Below are positions 38,101 through 50,400 of a DNA stretch of 64,000 nt, piece after piece. Position 1 is the stretch's first letter, and every line of letters begins with the position of its first letter. This stretch comes from a virus, in IMG/VR virus record IMGVR_UViG_3300021963_000060, positions 35,523 through 99,522 of that record; one strand, 5' to 3'. Position numbers and translations under genes: made by a program. The notes under the pieces were generated by a model. That model did no database searches. It worked only from the letters and a program-made list of their open reading frames with translations, and had not been told where the DNA came from.

Positions 38101-39807
38101 AGAATGTGCTAATGATGGGATAATATCAGCACTAAAAATAGTTGTAGAACCATTTAGTTGTGATACAGATCTAACATCTTTGTTGCTAAACTCAGTTATA
38201 GCTACAGATACTCTACTATCAGTTTCTGTACCATTAAAAATGAATTTTTCACCTACGGCAAATGAACCAGTAATATTATAAGCAGTTACGATACCAGAAT
38301 TTACTACATCATATCTAAGATATCCTGATGCCCCACTAGATTTACCTTTAATATGTACTGGAGTAGTTAAATTAATAGGTTCATTTAGAACAATTTCACT
38401 ATATGTCTGAATATCAAATAAACTTAAATCCCATTGATTTAAGTTTGGATTTGATGAATCATATGCTCCAGACTCTAAAGCAAAATCATAAACTCTAGCT
38501 AGTCCAATCTCTTTTCCATTACCTGAAGTTTGAGAAGCTCCTACTCTTTGATCTCTCAGACTTACAATAAATGGTGATCCTAAATCAATTTTAGGGGAAC
38601 CGTATACTCGGTTTACTGTATATGTAGAACCAGTTACATAATTTACACTTTCATTTTCAACCTTTTTAGTTGTTCTTGGTTTATCAAAGTCTAAGTATAC
38701 GCTGGATAAGATAGAAACTTCATATCCTCTAACATATGCTTTTCCTGGAGAAATTTTATAAGTTGCTAATGATTCTCTAGGTACATTATTATTATAAGTT
38801 AATTGGTCTGCTCTATAGAGACCATTATTACCAAGATTATTTGTTAAAGTTTCTTTTGGTGTAATGTCGAATGGTCTTACATAGTAATCGCCAGACTCAT
38901 CAAAAGTTCTTCTTGCAATTTCATCTTGAATTACACTATATTGGGGTTTTGATTTCGTTGAAATTAGAACCCCTTCTTTAATATCAAGTAAACTAATGAA
39001 ATTTTCGTTATTTGTACTATCTAAAGGTTTTTTACTTAAAGTTGCTGTTATCTTGAATCTATCTGCACCTGGTGCAGCATAGTTTGTGAAACCTTGAGCA
39101 TTATCAGAAAGACTTTCATCTTCATCGGAAGTTATAATTTCTTCCTTAATATCAAAACCAACTTTGTATGATGGTTGATTGTTATATGGATCTAAAATTA
39201 AAACCTGATTAGATACATTTACAAAAGTTCCTCTAATATAGTAAACACCTTCTGATAAAATTACAGCAGATCCTACAGAAGTTGAATTAGTTTGAATTGT
39301 ATTTGCAAATCCTTCGCCTGCTTGAACAATTACTGTCTTTTTAACAATATTTTCATCAATGATTAGTTTTTCATTATCTAAAAATACTCCTTGATTATTA
39401 TCACCAGAAGCAGTGTAAGATACGAAGATAGTTACATTCTCATTCAGAGAATCTTCTTCACTTAAAACTGATATAATTTTTGCTTGTACTTTTGAAGTTT
39501 CGCCTTTGATAATTTTGCCTACAATATTATCAATATAAAAGCGAACAGGTATTCCTAGATATTCAGGTTCTAACTGAACTGAATAAAATTGATTATTATA
39601 ATTTGTTTGACCAGGAATTACAACCGATCCTTCCTTGAAGGTGTGATTTGCAAACTTCTCAATCTGATTTTGGAAAATAGATTGAAGAGTAGTTAACTCT
39701 CTGGCTTGAACAGGATAACCAGGCTTGAATAATACTTTATAGTAATTTTTTGACTCATTAAAGTCATCAAAGTAAGGTGAGATATTTAAATTAGTATCTT
39801 GAGGCAT
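32113..39807 (-). CDS. Giant structural protein (2564 residues) with DUF4815-like N-terminus
   Basis: The N-terminus (YYKVLFKPGYPVQARELTTL, residues about 22-41, then FANHTFKEGSVVIPG) matches DUF4815, found at the start of large phage tail and baseplate proteins. Residues about 1336-1404 are almost only Tyr, Gly, Trp and Pro, and a second aromatic block (YGWYGWPYNWRYHYGRWGYC) is near 1705, followed by WDPLAQSFFVEEEDGVFITK, a well-known motif of cyanophage structural proteins. Gly-rich repeats follow (about 1950-2100). Next to gp8, it probably belongs to the baseplate or short fibres. It has no counterpart of this size in T4. Confidence 0.88.
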   Translation of the reverse strand: MPQDTNLNISPYFDDFNESKNYYKVLFKPGYPVQARELTTLQSIFQNQIEKFANHTFKEGSVVIPGQTNYNNQFYSVQLEPEYLGIPVRFYIDNIVGKIIKGETSKVQAKIISVLSEEDSLNENVTIFVSYTASGDNNQGVFLDNEKLIIDENIVKKTVIVQAGEGFANTIQTNSTSVGSAVILSEGVYYIRGTFVNVSNQVLILDPYNNQPSYKVGFDIKEEIITSDEDESLSDNAQGFTNYAAPGADRFKITATLSKKPLDSTNNENFISLLDIKEGVLISTKSKPQYSVIQDEIARRTFDESGDYYVRPFDITPKETLTNNLGNNGLYRADQLTYNNNVPRESLATYKISPGKAYVRGYEVSILSSVYLDFDKPRTTKKVENESVNYVTGSTYTVNRVYGSPKIDLGSPFIVSLRDQRVGASQTSGNGKEIGLARVYDFALESGAYDSSNPNLNQWDLSLFDIQTYSEIVLNEPINLTTPVHIKGKSSGASGYLRYDVVNSGIVTAYNITGSFAVGEKFIFNGTETDSRVSVAITEFSNKDVRSVSQLNGSTTIFSADIIPSLAHSVGFSKISKNVSGISTVSLTVDNDFTFINKVKEGGLISYRKPNGDLPTLNRVLTVQEKTITVAGITSVSGVCDGSLPTSETDLNELSILASNFQPSPDNTLFTSLPRPYISSVDLTDSSITIRKEYPITITSGQSSTVTADSGETFLPFDEERYILVRSNGAFEVLTQDKFVFTNASKELTIYGLGSNDPQARLIATLRKVNIKSKTKIKNRINSIVLNRSRYDYSGIGSTTVNDGLEVGNFPYGTRVQDEEICLMVPEITRVYGILESSGVQDPLLPTVSLSTLSGPTGTVNDLIPGEEFIGRDSGAVAIYVGRINDLKAEFSYLNNRVLQQGEIVKFRETGIEAVVGDTTLGDKSILPDFSFDYGQKETIYDYAKLIRKPEAKEPTKKIRIIYESASFASSDTGDITTADSYNQFDYCTVTFAKESINNTDIIDARPRVSPYNIQTANRSPFEFLARSFTSSGNSAKNVLASDESIVLSYSYYLPRIDKIFLTKDGTFQLVKGEPSEIPQAPQLVENALEVATVTLPPYLCDASRATVNITPHKRYQMKDISKLEERIKNLESYTTLNLLETNTENLKIKDANGLDRFKSGFFVDDFTTTTSQSKITIVKNSIDSKNGELRPAPYTTEVDLLLGSSSLVGIGTSVDPNADPRYVTDLIGNNIKRTGQMITLDYEHVVQVQQPFATRTENVTPYLVTRYNGTIELYPSSDTWVDQVRADAKNVEIDNFTQTQQQLVAAGWDPQTGYSPITWGAWETTWTGETTTYNSYWNGYYYGWPYYGYYGYGYPYYYGYYGYPYYHGYWGHYYGWWGYGYPYYYYGYPWGWYGGWGSYTTVATTTKTGTSTREGTRMQLTEQVNTYSQGDSIIATDFISYMRSRNVEFTGKRFKPFTQVYAFFDGEDVNEYIVPKLLEITMNSGTFEVGETVIGTVMDSSTFENPTIGVTPTQIVFRTAVANHRYGPYNEPTDIFTANPYNSTSTTSLPETYSPTSELLNIDTYSLSEQAQGDFYGYLQKGMVLRGQTSGAEAVVRNIRLFTDQVGTVIGSFFIPNPNVPTNPTFETGTKSFRLTNSDINSQIDGVTSTSGEANYYAQGILNTIQETIVSVRSANITSEKLTESKQVSETTTSVSTNVYGWYGWPYNWRYHYGRWGYCYWDPLAQSFFVEEEDGVFITKVDLYFRTKDPNNLPVTIQMRPMSMGVPKTDVYPFSEIVVEPKDIKVSEDASVATTVHFPSPVYLKGGEEHALILLSESNEYTVWISRLGETDVSTLSQPESQRIVVTQQVLLGSLFKSQNGSTWDPSQYEDLKFTLYKAKFSTSPGDINFYNPDLNVGNKQIANLVPNSLNFTSRKIRVGLGTTVQDPGLELGNTIIQMGSNASGNYVGYAGSAFGNMNIINAGIGYSNGYYANVPLVNLTGTGKNATANITISNGSIVALGATISQGGSGYKIGDIVTVSSLGGTPLGRNIRLSISDVKGINQLILDQVQGDFSTGVGKTVQYISSAVGVGSTNINASIGGNVIINFIDVESEESDGLHVKVNHKNHGMHAKNNRVEIKDAYSDIRPSTLATVYLSDSTDSINLTDMIIDGDGITGTSAFANFENLPVSATNPGYIIIDREIISYEGIDGTTLTGITRGIDQTKSFTHPPGSLVFKYEVNGISLRRINKIHDLQDVDIAKSINLDSYFIKIDTSAAGKTEPLPYGQVDRSVGTTTPKLYSAGTKSAGGANIYATQNIAYEIVKPIIQTMDLTGTNLTGKIRTVSGTSADGNEESYVDQGYEPISIDENTYLKSPRIIASKINEQNNLTQMPGNKSFTMNLKLSTSNENLSPVIDLDRVGMIFTSNRVDSIVDDFATDVRVSTIREDPSSFVYATNPITLGVPATAIKIIVGAHVNKYNELRALYAVMKDPSEEPIYYPFPGYNNIYESGQVIDISKSDGRSDFEIEKTDGNGFISTELVYRDYEFTIDNLPDFKHFSIKFVGTSENQAYPPRLRSLRVIALA
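35595..35800 (-). repeat. Low-complexity segment coding for a Tyr/Gly/Trp/Pro-rich stretch
   Basis: About 200 bases built from repeats of ccatagtaacc- and tatccatat-like blocks on the plus strand encode about 69 residues that are nearly all Tyr, Gly, Trp, Pro and His. The DNA repeats produce open mirror frames on the other strands, which are not genes. The peptide resembles aromatic Gly/Tyr-rich adhesive segments. Confidence 0.85.
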
Positions 39808-39813
39808 AATAGT

Positions 39814-41394
39814 TTAGAATTGCAAAATTACTTTAATATCTTCTTTTTGATTTTTTGACCTGGTTATTGAAGGTCGGTTATCAACGTATATAATACTTCC
39901 TGAATATTTTTTAACCTCAGGTTGAGAAACACCATTGATAAATGGTTGACCCAGGTAGTATGTTCTATTATTTATGGTGGTACTTATACCTGGGTTATCA
40001 TTTGTTCCAAAAGTATTTTGAATTTCTAATGATGTAGTTCCACCTAAAATTTCTATAGATCCACCGGCACCTGGAGTTGCAGTAAATCTATTTAATTTAA
40101 ATCCATATGTTGGATCAATATCCTTTGAGTTAGTGGTAGTGAATCCACATAGAGTTCTATCTTGCCAGTATTTTAAAACACCGGTTACTTGATCATATGA
40201 TATAACCCTACCAAAAGCAGTTGTTCCTGCAGAAATTGTCTGTCTAATAAAAGTATCAGGTGTAAACTTTGCAGTACTGTATCCAATACCAGTTAACTTT
40301 AATGCATATACTCCACTAGCTTTTTCCAAAGTTAATAGTGAATTTGAATCATAAGATTGTGGATTTCTTATTATTCCTACTCTTGAAATTTGGTTTCCAG
40401 TAATAAAATCTGGGTTTTCTGAATCATTTTCAATTCTAGAGTAAACTAATACACTAGTTGCTCCTAGTTCACGGTATATATCGTGACCATGACCACCCTG
40501 AGGGGGAATGATAACATCAAATATGGGATCAACTGTTCCTTTTGGTACACCAGCAGCCTCTAGATCCAGAGTACCATAGGTATATCCATTTCCTCCATTT
40601 GAGATTACAACGGATTCTACTTTGGAATCATTATTAATAATAATGGTTGCTTCTCCACCATTACCATCACCTTTAATTGGTATATTGGTATAAGTTCTAT
40701 TTGCAGTTCCTAAATCAGATCCTCTATTTTTTATTACAATTGTTTTTATCTGACCACTATCTGCGGCATTATTCCTAACTAATGCATTATCAGAACTAGT
40801 TTCCCAGTTTGGAGGAACAGGTATAAAATTAACAGAATCAAATTTTATTATTTCTGTTGGTTTAATTGTATAAAGGTATTTCCATACATATCCATCTCCA
40901 CTATTCCCTGCAGATCTTGGTTCCAAATCTACAAATGTTGGTTCATCTAATGATGGTTTTCCTTCAGGAGTTTCTGGAGTTGTACCATTTTGTAGACAAA
41001 TATAAACACGGTAATCACTATTAACTACATAATAATTCGATGAATATAAGTTAGTAGAATTGGATGGTTTTGATAAATTAGTTCTGCTAATATCATGACG
41101 ATACATATCGTAAATATTACCAGAAGTCCAAGTTGTTTTTCTAACTACTTGTCTAACATCATCAATTAGAATTTTCTTTAATGCAATTAAAGTATCCCAA
41201 TAGTTATTTTCTTCATCAAAAGAATCTTTTGGTGAAGGAGGTAGAACATCCCATTCCTGAGGTAAATATGGATCATAGTCGGAAGAATTGGGAAGTCCTA
41301 CAAAAGAGTAATATGAATTTCCAGATGAGGTTATATCAGTTACAAAGCTCCTAGCACTCAATATTCTAAGTTGATCAGTAATTATTGCTGACAT
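39814..41394 (-). CDS. gp8: Baseplate wedge protein gp8
   Basis: This 526-residue protein (T4 gp8 is 334) begins MSAIITDQLRILSARSFVTD, and its first 200 residues (DTLIALKKILIDDVRQVVRK, then GDGYVWKYLYTIKPTEIIKF) match cyanophage gp8. The rest is a beta- and Gly-rich extension with units like GNGYTYGTLDL. gp8 is a dimer in each baseplate wedge. It lies between two giant structural proteins and has a late promoter just upstream. Confidence 0.88.
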   Translation of the reverse strand: MSAIITDQLRILSARSFVTDITSSGNSYYSFVGLPNSSDYDPYLPQEWDVLPPSPKDSFDEENNYWDTLIALKKILIDDVRQVVRKTTWTSGNIYDMYRHDISRTNLSKPSNSTNLYSSNYYVVNSDYRVYICLQNGTTPETPEGKPSLDEPTFVDLEPRSAGNSGDGYVWKYLYTIKPTEIIKFDSVNFIPVPPNWETSSDNALVRNNAADSGQIKTIVIKNRGSDLGTANRTYTNIPIKGDGNGGEATIIINNDSKVESVVISNGGNGYTYGTLDLEAAGVPKGTVDPIFDVIIPPQGGHGHDIYRELGATSVLVYSRIENDSENPDFITGNQISRVGIIRNPQSYDSNSLLTLEKASGVYALKLTGIGYSTAKFTPDTFIRQTISAGTTAFGRVISYDQVTGVLKYWQDRTLCGFTTTNSKDIDPTYGFKLNRFTATPGAGGSIEILGGTTSLEIQNTFGTNDNPGISTTINNRTYYLGQPFINGVSQPEVKKYSGSIIYVDNRPSITRSKNQKEDIKVILQF

Positions 41395-41408
41395 TTTTTG
41401 AGAGTTTT

Positions 41409-41416
41409 TATTTATT
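41409..41416 (-). promoter_or_regulatory. Late promoter AATAAATA upstream of gp8
   Basis: AATAAATA (with a second overlapping copy shifted by four bases) on the minus strand lies about 15 bases before the gp8 ATG and ends at the stop of the giant gene. Confidence 0.6.
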
Positions 41417-44400
41417 TATTTAACATAATTTAGGTACTTTAATGGATTCTTTCTTCTAATTACTGGAGAAGATGAAATTCCAGAAATTCCATTCTGAATA
41501 TGAGTATTAAATGTCTTGGGATCTAATCTTCCTTCACTAGCCATAAGTTTACCCCAAGTATAATCTCCATAGAACGGAGTATTCAATATAGAAGCAAAAT
41601 CCATTCCATTATAATCAACAACGCGAGTTGTTATTCTTGCAGGTAAGAACTCATCAACATAAAGAACTCCACCTTGATTAACAAGAACAGATAATGTAAC
41701 TCCAATTATAGTAACAGTTGAATTTATTGTCGCCGTAACATTATTTTCTACAGTAACTCTACCTGCTAATTGAGTTGGAACATCATATGAAGTATTTGTT
41801 TGGATATTTTCTATACTTAATTCATTAAACTCTTCGATTATAACTGCACTATCATATGTTTCAAATCCAGTAACAGTAACTGGGGTTTTAATGACTGTTC
41901 CATCTTGTCTAAGATCAATATCCGCAACTTGATATACATTATCAAAATAAGTAGAACCTGTTCCTATGATAGATCCATCATTTCTTAATGAAGTAAAACC
42001 AACACCAACGTTAGAATTTTTAATTACAAAATAATCACCAACTTCTATGGAAGTTCTTATTAATGGTTCTTTTACTATAGATGGATTCTTTAATGGAGAT
42101 TCTTCAGAGATGTAAAAATCAAATGATACTCCAAAAGGAATTTGTTCAGTCATCACTGTTCCTATAGCAACTATTTCACCAAAATCACCATAATATGCAA
42201 TATCTGTTATTGTCTCTGATTTTGAGTATTCGGGACTAATAGTATTAGAATCAATTAATGGAACTTGGTCAATTATTTCAATATCTGAGAGTATTTTTCC
42301 TTGAGCATTTTCTTTTCTACTATCAAAGAAAGTCTTAACACTTTCTACATAGAAAACAGTGTCACCCAAACCAATATTCTGAATTAAATTAGTTGTTGGG
42401 GAAATTAGAGGCTCATAATTTACTCTATCTTTAGTAACTTCTTTTCCATTAATAATAACATCTTGCTTTTGTTTGTACCAAGTTACTGGTCTTAGATAAG
42501 TAGAATCTACTGATATTCCTGGACCAGCATATGAATTAGTTTCTACAGAATCAGAAGCATTGACTCTAGAAATAGTTCTTAAATCTTGCTCTAAAGATAC
42601 GGAGTCGTCATTTATTAGTAAATAATCTCCAGGTTTTACTGACTCTAAGATATCAACATCAACAACATCAATTCCTTTCGTTCCTCTATAGAATACGATA
42701 GTAGATTTATCGCCAGAATTTGGATATGCTGGATCAGGACCTTTTGGTGGTTCGGTGAAGGTTATTGTGCTTCCTCCATCGAATAAGTAACCAACTCCAG
42801 GTACTTGTAAAACACCATTAATAAAAACTAACAATGTTGCTTGTATATCAATGTTAGATCCTCTATTGGTCAATATTGACTTTTGTTGACCACTAATCAT
42901 TAATGGGAAAGTTCTATTAAATCCATCAAAATATTCATCAATACTATCAAAAACTTCAAACTCACCCATAGACCAAGCAGCAAATTCTTCATTATAAATT
43001 TCAGTAACATCAATTTGGAATTCATCTAGAGGTAAGTATACAAAATCTCCAAGAATTAAAGTAGTAGAATTATCAATAGTTAAAATAGAACTTTCAGAAA
43101 CTACAGATGGACTTGGATATTCAAATACAGTGGTAACTATATTTGGTTGAACTAAAACATTACCCGTAATAATATTTTCGTTAAAAATATTTTGTAATGG
43201 TATTCCAGTAGTTCCTCCTACTGAAACAGTCAATACATCTCCTTCGGAATAAGCATAACCATAAGATTTGATATTAAAATCAGTTACTTTATAATCAAAT
43301 CCAACATTAATGTCTACTAATGCACCAGTACCAATTCCTGAAGATGATGATGTGTAAATTAAAGGAATATTGGAATATGGAAGAGGAGAATCAAATACTA
43401 CTTTAAGTCTATCCGTTTGATTATATCCAGAAAGAGAACTTGTGATGTTTACAGATGTTACTCTTCCATTAGTTACATTTGCGTAACCAACGTAATCAAT
43501 ATTTGCTGAATTCAGTCCTTCTTTCTGTACACCAACATTAACATATGTCTGTATACCAGAACGATAACCAGAACCTGGATTTTCTACAATAATAGATTGA
43601 ATAGTTCCAGCAGCAGAAACTACTGCAGATCCTCCAGCTCTTAGCAGAGGTTGGTATCCAAGACCACTAGTTGAACCTACTGATACAATGATACCACCTA
43701 TAGGAGCATTTGATCTATTAACATCATACCTTATATCTACTGGAGATGAGTTAAAATGTAGTTTTGTCTGATAATTATCTTCAGTTAAATAATAATTTCC
43801 AACTACATTATTGATAGGAGTCAATCTCCTTGGGGTTTGATACGCATTTCTTAAGAATATTAATGGATTCTGATCGGAAATTCCAATTATATCTGAACCA
43901 TTTTGTTTTAATGTAAAAGAAGTAGTTATTCCGTTGAATTGGGTGGAAACATCATCAAATAGATAGTTTGAACTATACGGATCTGAATTAGAATTTATTT
44001 TTCCTGTTCTTAAGAATATTCTTCCACTAAAAGTAGAATGTGTAGTAATACCAGCAAAATCTCTCTGATCTGGATCCTTAGATGATAAAATACCGACAGG
44101 CATTTTTCCATAAGGAGCACTTGAGAAATTAATAGTGTTATCAACAATGTTATAATTACCCTTCAATTTTGTAACAACACTGTTATTTGGGTGAATGGAA
44201 AGCCTTGTTCCCATCCAATTTCTTTCTACCTCTATAGAATTATTTGAAACTACACCAATAGAATTTACTCTCATTATTTCATCATCTATTTTGATGATAT
44301 CACCTGCATAATATCCTGTAGTATCAGCAACTAAAATATTATTATCAGTTATGAATACTTCAGATGTAGTGTTTGTAGTGTAAGAAGTTTCTTTAATTGG

Positions 44401-47400
44401 AATTTGAACCAGATTATCAATTGTAATTAATGATTTTAAGTTTTGGTTAGATGAGATAATCTTATGTTGTGTTCCTATACCAACACCTTTAATTTTTATA
44501 GGAATTGGACTAAAACTCAATGCATTTGATGCAGTAGACGCAAGTTGTATTTTAAATTTATCAAATTTAATCGCATATAAGTCATAGTTTGTTGGAAGTA
44601 AACTAGTTACTCCAATTCCAGGGAAATTGGTTGGTTCAATTTCAAGAGGACGTTGAGTTCCGATTCCAGTTGCTGTATATCTTACCTTTTCTCCACTTAC
44701 AAAGAAATGATTAGGAATTCTAATCGTATCTTCAGAAACGTTAACTATAGTTGATATTTCGCTATTAAATTCTCTTTCAAAAATAGGAAGTCCATTATTA
44801 TAAAGATTGAATGATCTTCTAACATCCCTATCAGTTCCAGTATAATAAGAATAATTTGATCTAATTGAAGAAGTCTTGAGATCAATAGTATTATTTGGAT
44901 TTAAGAGATCTACAGTACCTAGGCAATTGATAAAAGTTCTCAGTTGGACTTTTCTTCCTGCTTTTGGTGTAAATAAAATCTCAGTGAATCCACCATTCAA
45001 TCTAGTACTTATTGTTCCTAATTCTGAATGTGTGGATGTCTTTCCATATTCTACAAAATAAGTGTTAGTACCATCTTCGATTACTACTATTTCCGATAAA
45101 CTAGCTTTTATCTGTCCATCAATAGTAACGTCTTCGGCACTGATAAAAGCATGTGCTGCATTGTATCCATTATTACCACTATTATATTTTGATATTACTG
45201 TTGCTATAGGAGATGGACTTGAATTTATTTCTATAAAGTCACTTTTCAGAAGTGAATTGTTTAATGCGGCACTCTTTGTATCAGTTTTTTCTTTATTAGA
45301 AATGATAATAGAAATTAATTTTGATTTAATGGTAACGGTTGGATTTGTATTTGGAATAAAATCTAAAGCTATTCCAGTTCCACCAAAAGAATATCCATAG
45401 TAAGTTCCTAGTCCAGTAAAGTTTCCGAATCTACCATAGTCTAATACTTGAGCAGTAAATCCATCATGAACTACTGTTAATTCATCATATTGATAATTTC
45501 CATTAGAATCTTCTAATTGAACAATAAACTTAGCAGATCTACAAGCCTGTATTGTAATCAGATTTTGTCTGCCTACTGTCTGTAAATTCTTAGTTAATGA
45601 ATTAAATTCAACGCAACCAAAATCATACGATGAAGCTTCGTTGAAAAATTCATTAAAATCATAACTGAGGATATTTAAACTATAATCATTAACTCTATAG
45701 TCAACAGGGTAGAATAATAATCTTGCATCATTCCCATTTATTTCAAAGTCAAAAGATCCTAGTTGCTTTTTACTTTCAACTCTTGCATATTGAGTAATAT
45801 ATGCATCCTGACCATCATGAAGTACATTTACAATGTAGGCTTGTCTATCAGAAGAGAAGCGATTATCTCTAATATAGGTTAAGTATTTTTTACTTCTTAT
45901 TTCATTCTTGTTGAATGAATCAACTACACTGAAAACAGTTTCTCTACTAGTATTATTAAATTGATCACTAATATCATCAATGACTAATACTCTATTACCT
46001 ATTGAGTTGAGGTGATCTTGTATAACTTTAGAATTGAAAATAATCTCATCACTTATAAGTTTTGTTCCAATATTGAGACTATTTTCAGTTACTAAATCAA
46101 AATCACTGACTGAATCTGCTTCAATCTCAGTGTAAAAATCCGTAATAGCACTAAAGTCGCCTTGATTTTGGTCTGTTTTTAATTTTTCATTTAGATTTGT
46201 ATTTTCAACAATCAAATCACTAAATTTCTTAAATCCGGCAACGTGATTTAAAGTTGATACTGGATTATTCCAATCTGAAATTTGTACTTTTGATTTTAAT
46301 GAGTATGAGAAATACTGATAATAGTCATTATTGTGAGTTCTTTGGAAAGTATTATTTAAGAATCCAGTTTCTCTAGACCAATCTCTATTGACTATGGATG
46401 ATGAAGAAACGACGTATTTACAATTTGTTGGAATAACTTCACTGATTATTCCTTGAGTCTTTGTGGTTTCAGCTACAATTTTTTCGCCAATTTTTATAGT
46501 ATCTGTTGTTAGTACTTTTAAATATTCATTTCTAGAATCCCAATATTCAACAATACCAGTAGCAGATGGTGTTTTAATGGTTTCCCCAATAATAAAATCA
46601 TTTTTTTGTAGGACAATATCAAATATTGGGAAATTAACTTCTGGAGTAACTTTACCCGAAGATCTAATTGCATCAAATTCTCCTGGATACTCACCAGACT
46701 GTAAAAATCCAGTCAAGTTAAATTTAATTGTTGGATCAGAACCACCAATATTAGGATCAACTTCGGTTAAGATGAAGAGTCTATACTTATATTCTGAGGA
46801 ATTATAACCCTTACCACCTATCGACTGTCTAATATTAACATTTTCAATTATAATTTTACCACCAACTTCAAATGGGAATGATTCCAAAGTACTAAAACTT
46901 GCATCCAATTTTACAGAAACTTCATTAGTTTTATCATTAAAAATAATTGATCTAATGCTTATAGCATTACTATTATTAATTGGAATTATTTGTGGACTTG
47001 CATTGTATATTCCATATGTATTTCTAAGAATAGTTACAAATTGGTCCCCTAAATTATATCTTAGTTTAACTTCTGGAATAATTTCTTTAGTAAATCCATC
47101 AATTACAACTAAGTCAGGTGAACTTGTATAATTTTTTCCAGTAGATGTGATACCTATAGATTTGAATGATGTTAGTGGATCTACCTTTACAACATCAGAA
47201 AACTTAACTGTTGGGGTAAGAGTCAAATCTGATGGATAATCAAATCCGATATCATCGATTCTAATTTTCTTTATCTTACCAATTGTATTACTTCTAGGTA
47301 ATATAATTGCACCTTTTCCTGTACTTGAAATAACAGAGGAAACTCCAGGAAGATAACGATACCCCTTTCCTCTATTTTTAATTTCAATATTTTCAATAAC

Positions 47401-50400
47401 ACCAAATGCAGATTTTGAATTTGTGTTATATGCTATATTTGCTTCATTTGAATTATAAGATTGCTTTTCAGGATCTTTTGTTAGATTATATTTAAAGGTG
47501 TTTGTTGTTATTCCTACAACTTTATGATTACCTGAATATGAACTCTTCCTAATTAAGATTCTATTATTGTTATCAATATTTTCATCATCAATAACAATTT
47601 CTTGTTTGATCGATGGGACATCAATATCATTATACTTCTTAAGAGGAGTTAATCTATAATATATTGATTCTGGAAAATTGTTATTAATTTTTACTGTAAC
47701 AGAAGATTCAGAACTTACCCCAACTAAACCATTTCTAATTATTTCAAAATCTTTAGTTGTTTTAGTGGTTTCAAATTTATTTTTGAATGTCTTATCAGAA
47801 TAAAATTCCAGTTCAAAAGCTGGATACTTGTTTGTTCCACTAATGAAAGATAAAGATTCGTCAGAAACATTAAATGTTAATGTCTGATTTGAAACTGCCT
47901 TTATTTCAGGATTGACTGGGGATAAAGTAGCATTTTCTTGAGTCTGAATATTTACAAAAGATGGAATGTCTGAAGTAGCTTCATAATAACTATTGCATAG
48001 ATTTATTCTATTGTAATCAATAACATATACAAAATAAATTCTATTATTCTCCAACCCAACGGAAGGAGTTTCTGAGACAGAAGAATATATTACTTTTTGT
48101 CCATTAATAAATCCATGATTTTCAATTCTAATACTTGAATTTAATAAATTTATATTTTCACTTAAAATATTTCTAGGATTTATTAGTAATCTTCTGTTTA
48201 GTTCATCATATTTTACGTAATTTGAAATATTATTTTTTGCTACTAAATCTATATCAACATAATCTAATAAAGACAGACCATGTGTTGATGCAGTAGATAC
48301 TGTTACTACATTTCTAGAAATTTGCCCCTTTAGTTTATTGCTATAATTTGTTTTAAAACTATGGTAATTTCCAGTTCCAAATCCAACAAAGTATACAGTT
48401 GTTTTGGATGTACCAATTCCTACAAATTTACCATCAGTACCTAATCCAATTTTATTTGTTGATATTCCAATTATATCATTTGAAATCTTAGCTGCATAAA
48501 CTATTGAATTGTTTGTTAAGACAAAAGTACTTCCTATACCAACACTATCAACTAATAGAGGTTCTCCTCCATTACTTGAATAGATTAATTCATCACCAGT
48601 ATTAAATCCATGATCAGGTAGGTAGATGGATTTTGTTGGTATTATTATAGAAGAAGAATTTAGTCCAAGAATATTGACTGGTATGGTAACGCCAATTCCA
48701 GGTCCAAATGATGTTCCAATTCCTACAGAATTAACTGGATTAAAATAAATTTCTCTATCAATTTTATATTCATGCTTACTGATATCAGCATTTACAACAA
48801 TTTTTCTTGATTTATCAAAAAGTATAGTTCCTGCAGTGTGTGCTCCTGCATTTTTCTTCCTTAAAACTAATACTCTAGAATTCTTAGAATCTATAGAAAG
48901 AACTTTTACTTCTTCGGAATCAATAGTAAATACATCATTTTCTTTTCTATATGGGAAATTTAAATTTCCAGATACTTCGAAATAAGTAACAATACCAGTT
49001 ACACTTTCCGATGCAACACTAGAAGATAATACTAGATTATTTTCCAGAACTCTTATCTTATAACTTTTTTCTAATTTAAGGTTAGTTGTGCTTAACCCAC
49101 TTATATTGACTACATCTTCATTTAATAAATTATGAGGTAAAGTAGAAATACCAACATATTCATTTACAGAATTGAGAGGATAGAAAACAACATCTTCAAT
49201 ATTTGTCTTATTTACACTAACATTAGATATTATTTTCCCTTTAATTTTTGATACAAATGCATATGCACTATCAACTACTTCAGTATTATCATTATCAAAT
49301 TGAAGAACATCACCAACTTTATAATCTTCTCCGCCACTTATTATTCTAAAATAGTCAATTGAACCTGGTGAAGAATATTTAACCTTTGTTATGGGATTCT
49401 TGATTTTATTTGAATCAATCAAATAATTATAGTATCCATTTTGATCTGAAATATTATATGGATAAGTATTTCTCAATAGTCCTGCTTCTACTAAATCAAA
49501 TTCATCTTGATTTGACTTAGAATCAAAGTTAAAATCTATTGGTCTTGACTTATAAGTATCTCCAACTAAGTATGGGAAAGTTGGCCTAAAGTATCCCTCA
49601 AATGGACCGACAGCATCAAGTAAATTAGCATCTATTGTGGAAAAGTATGCATAAACTCCATTTGGAAACTCTGGCGTAACACAATATCTTCCATTGTGTT
49701 CATCTAAATCTCCAACTTTAGAATCAAATGAATAATCTTCTACAAAAAATCCTGTTGGGTATAAATTATCAGATGGCCTGTTATTTCCTAAAGTCTGAAT
49801 ATATCCAGACTTCATTCTCCTTACTTGGCCTCCAGTTGGTTTATCATATCCATATGGACCGTAGATTGGATTTCCATCATAGGCCCAACCTATAATTGGA
49901 GAGTGTGCTTGAGATACTGCTTCCTTCCCATTTTCAATTTTTAAATCTGCCTCAAATACTCTCTTTCCTCTTACTGTTCTGTTAGAAAATACTGATCTTC
50001 TTAATTTTCTTGATGAATATAAATGGGTATATTGTAATCCAAAATCTTTATTCGTTCCTTCAACGATTACTCCATCATCTTCAAATATCTGATTTGAATT
50101 TAATAACCTCTCAAATAAATTAACTCTCCACTTCTTAATGTTAGCTTCAAAAGAAGCCTCTGATCCAGCAGATATTACTTGAAGGGTTGTTGTTCTATCT
50201 TCATATCCAATTCCACCATTAACTACTTTTACTGATGAGAAGACTCCATTTTTAATAACAGGCACTAAAATAGCTCCAAAACCACCAGATCCATTTGAAG
50301 TAACTTCAATAGTTGGTTGACTATTATAATCTCTTCCTGGATTATTAATTAAAACATCAGTAATTCTTCCATTTACAACAACTGCAGTTAATCTCGCTCC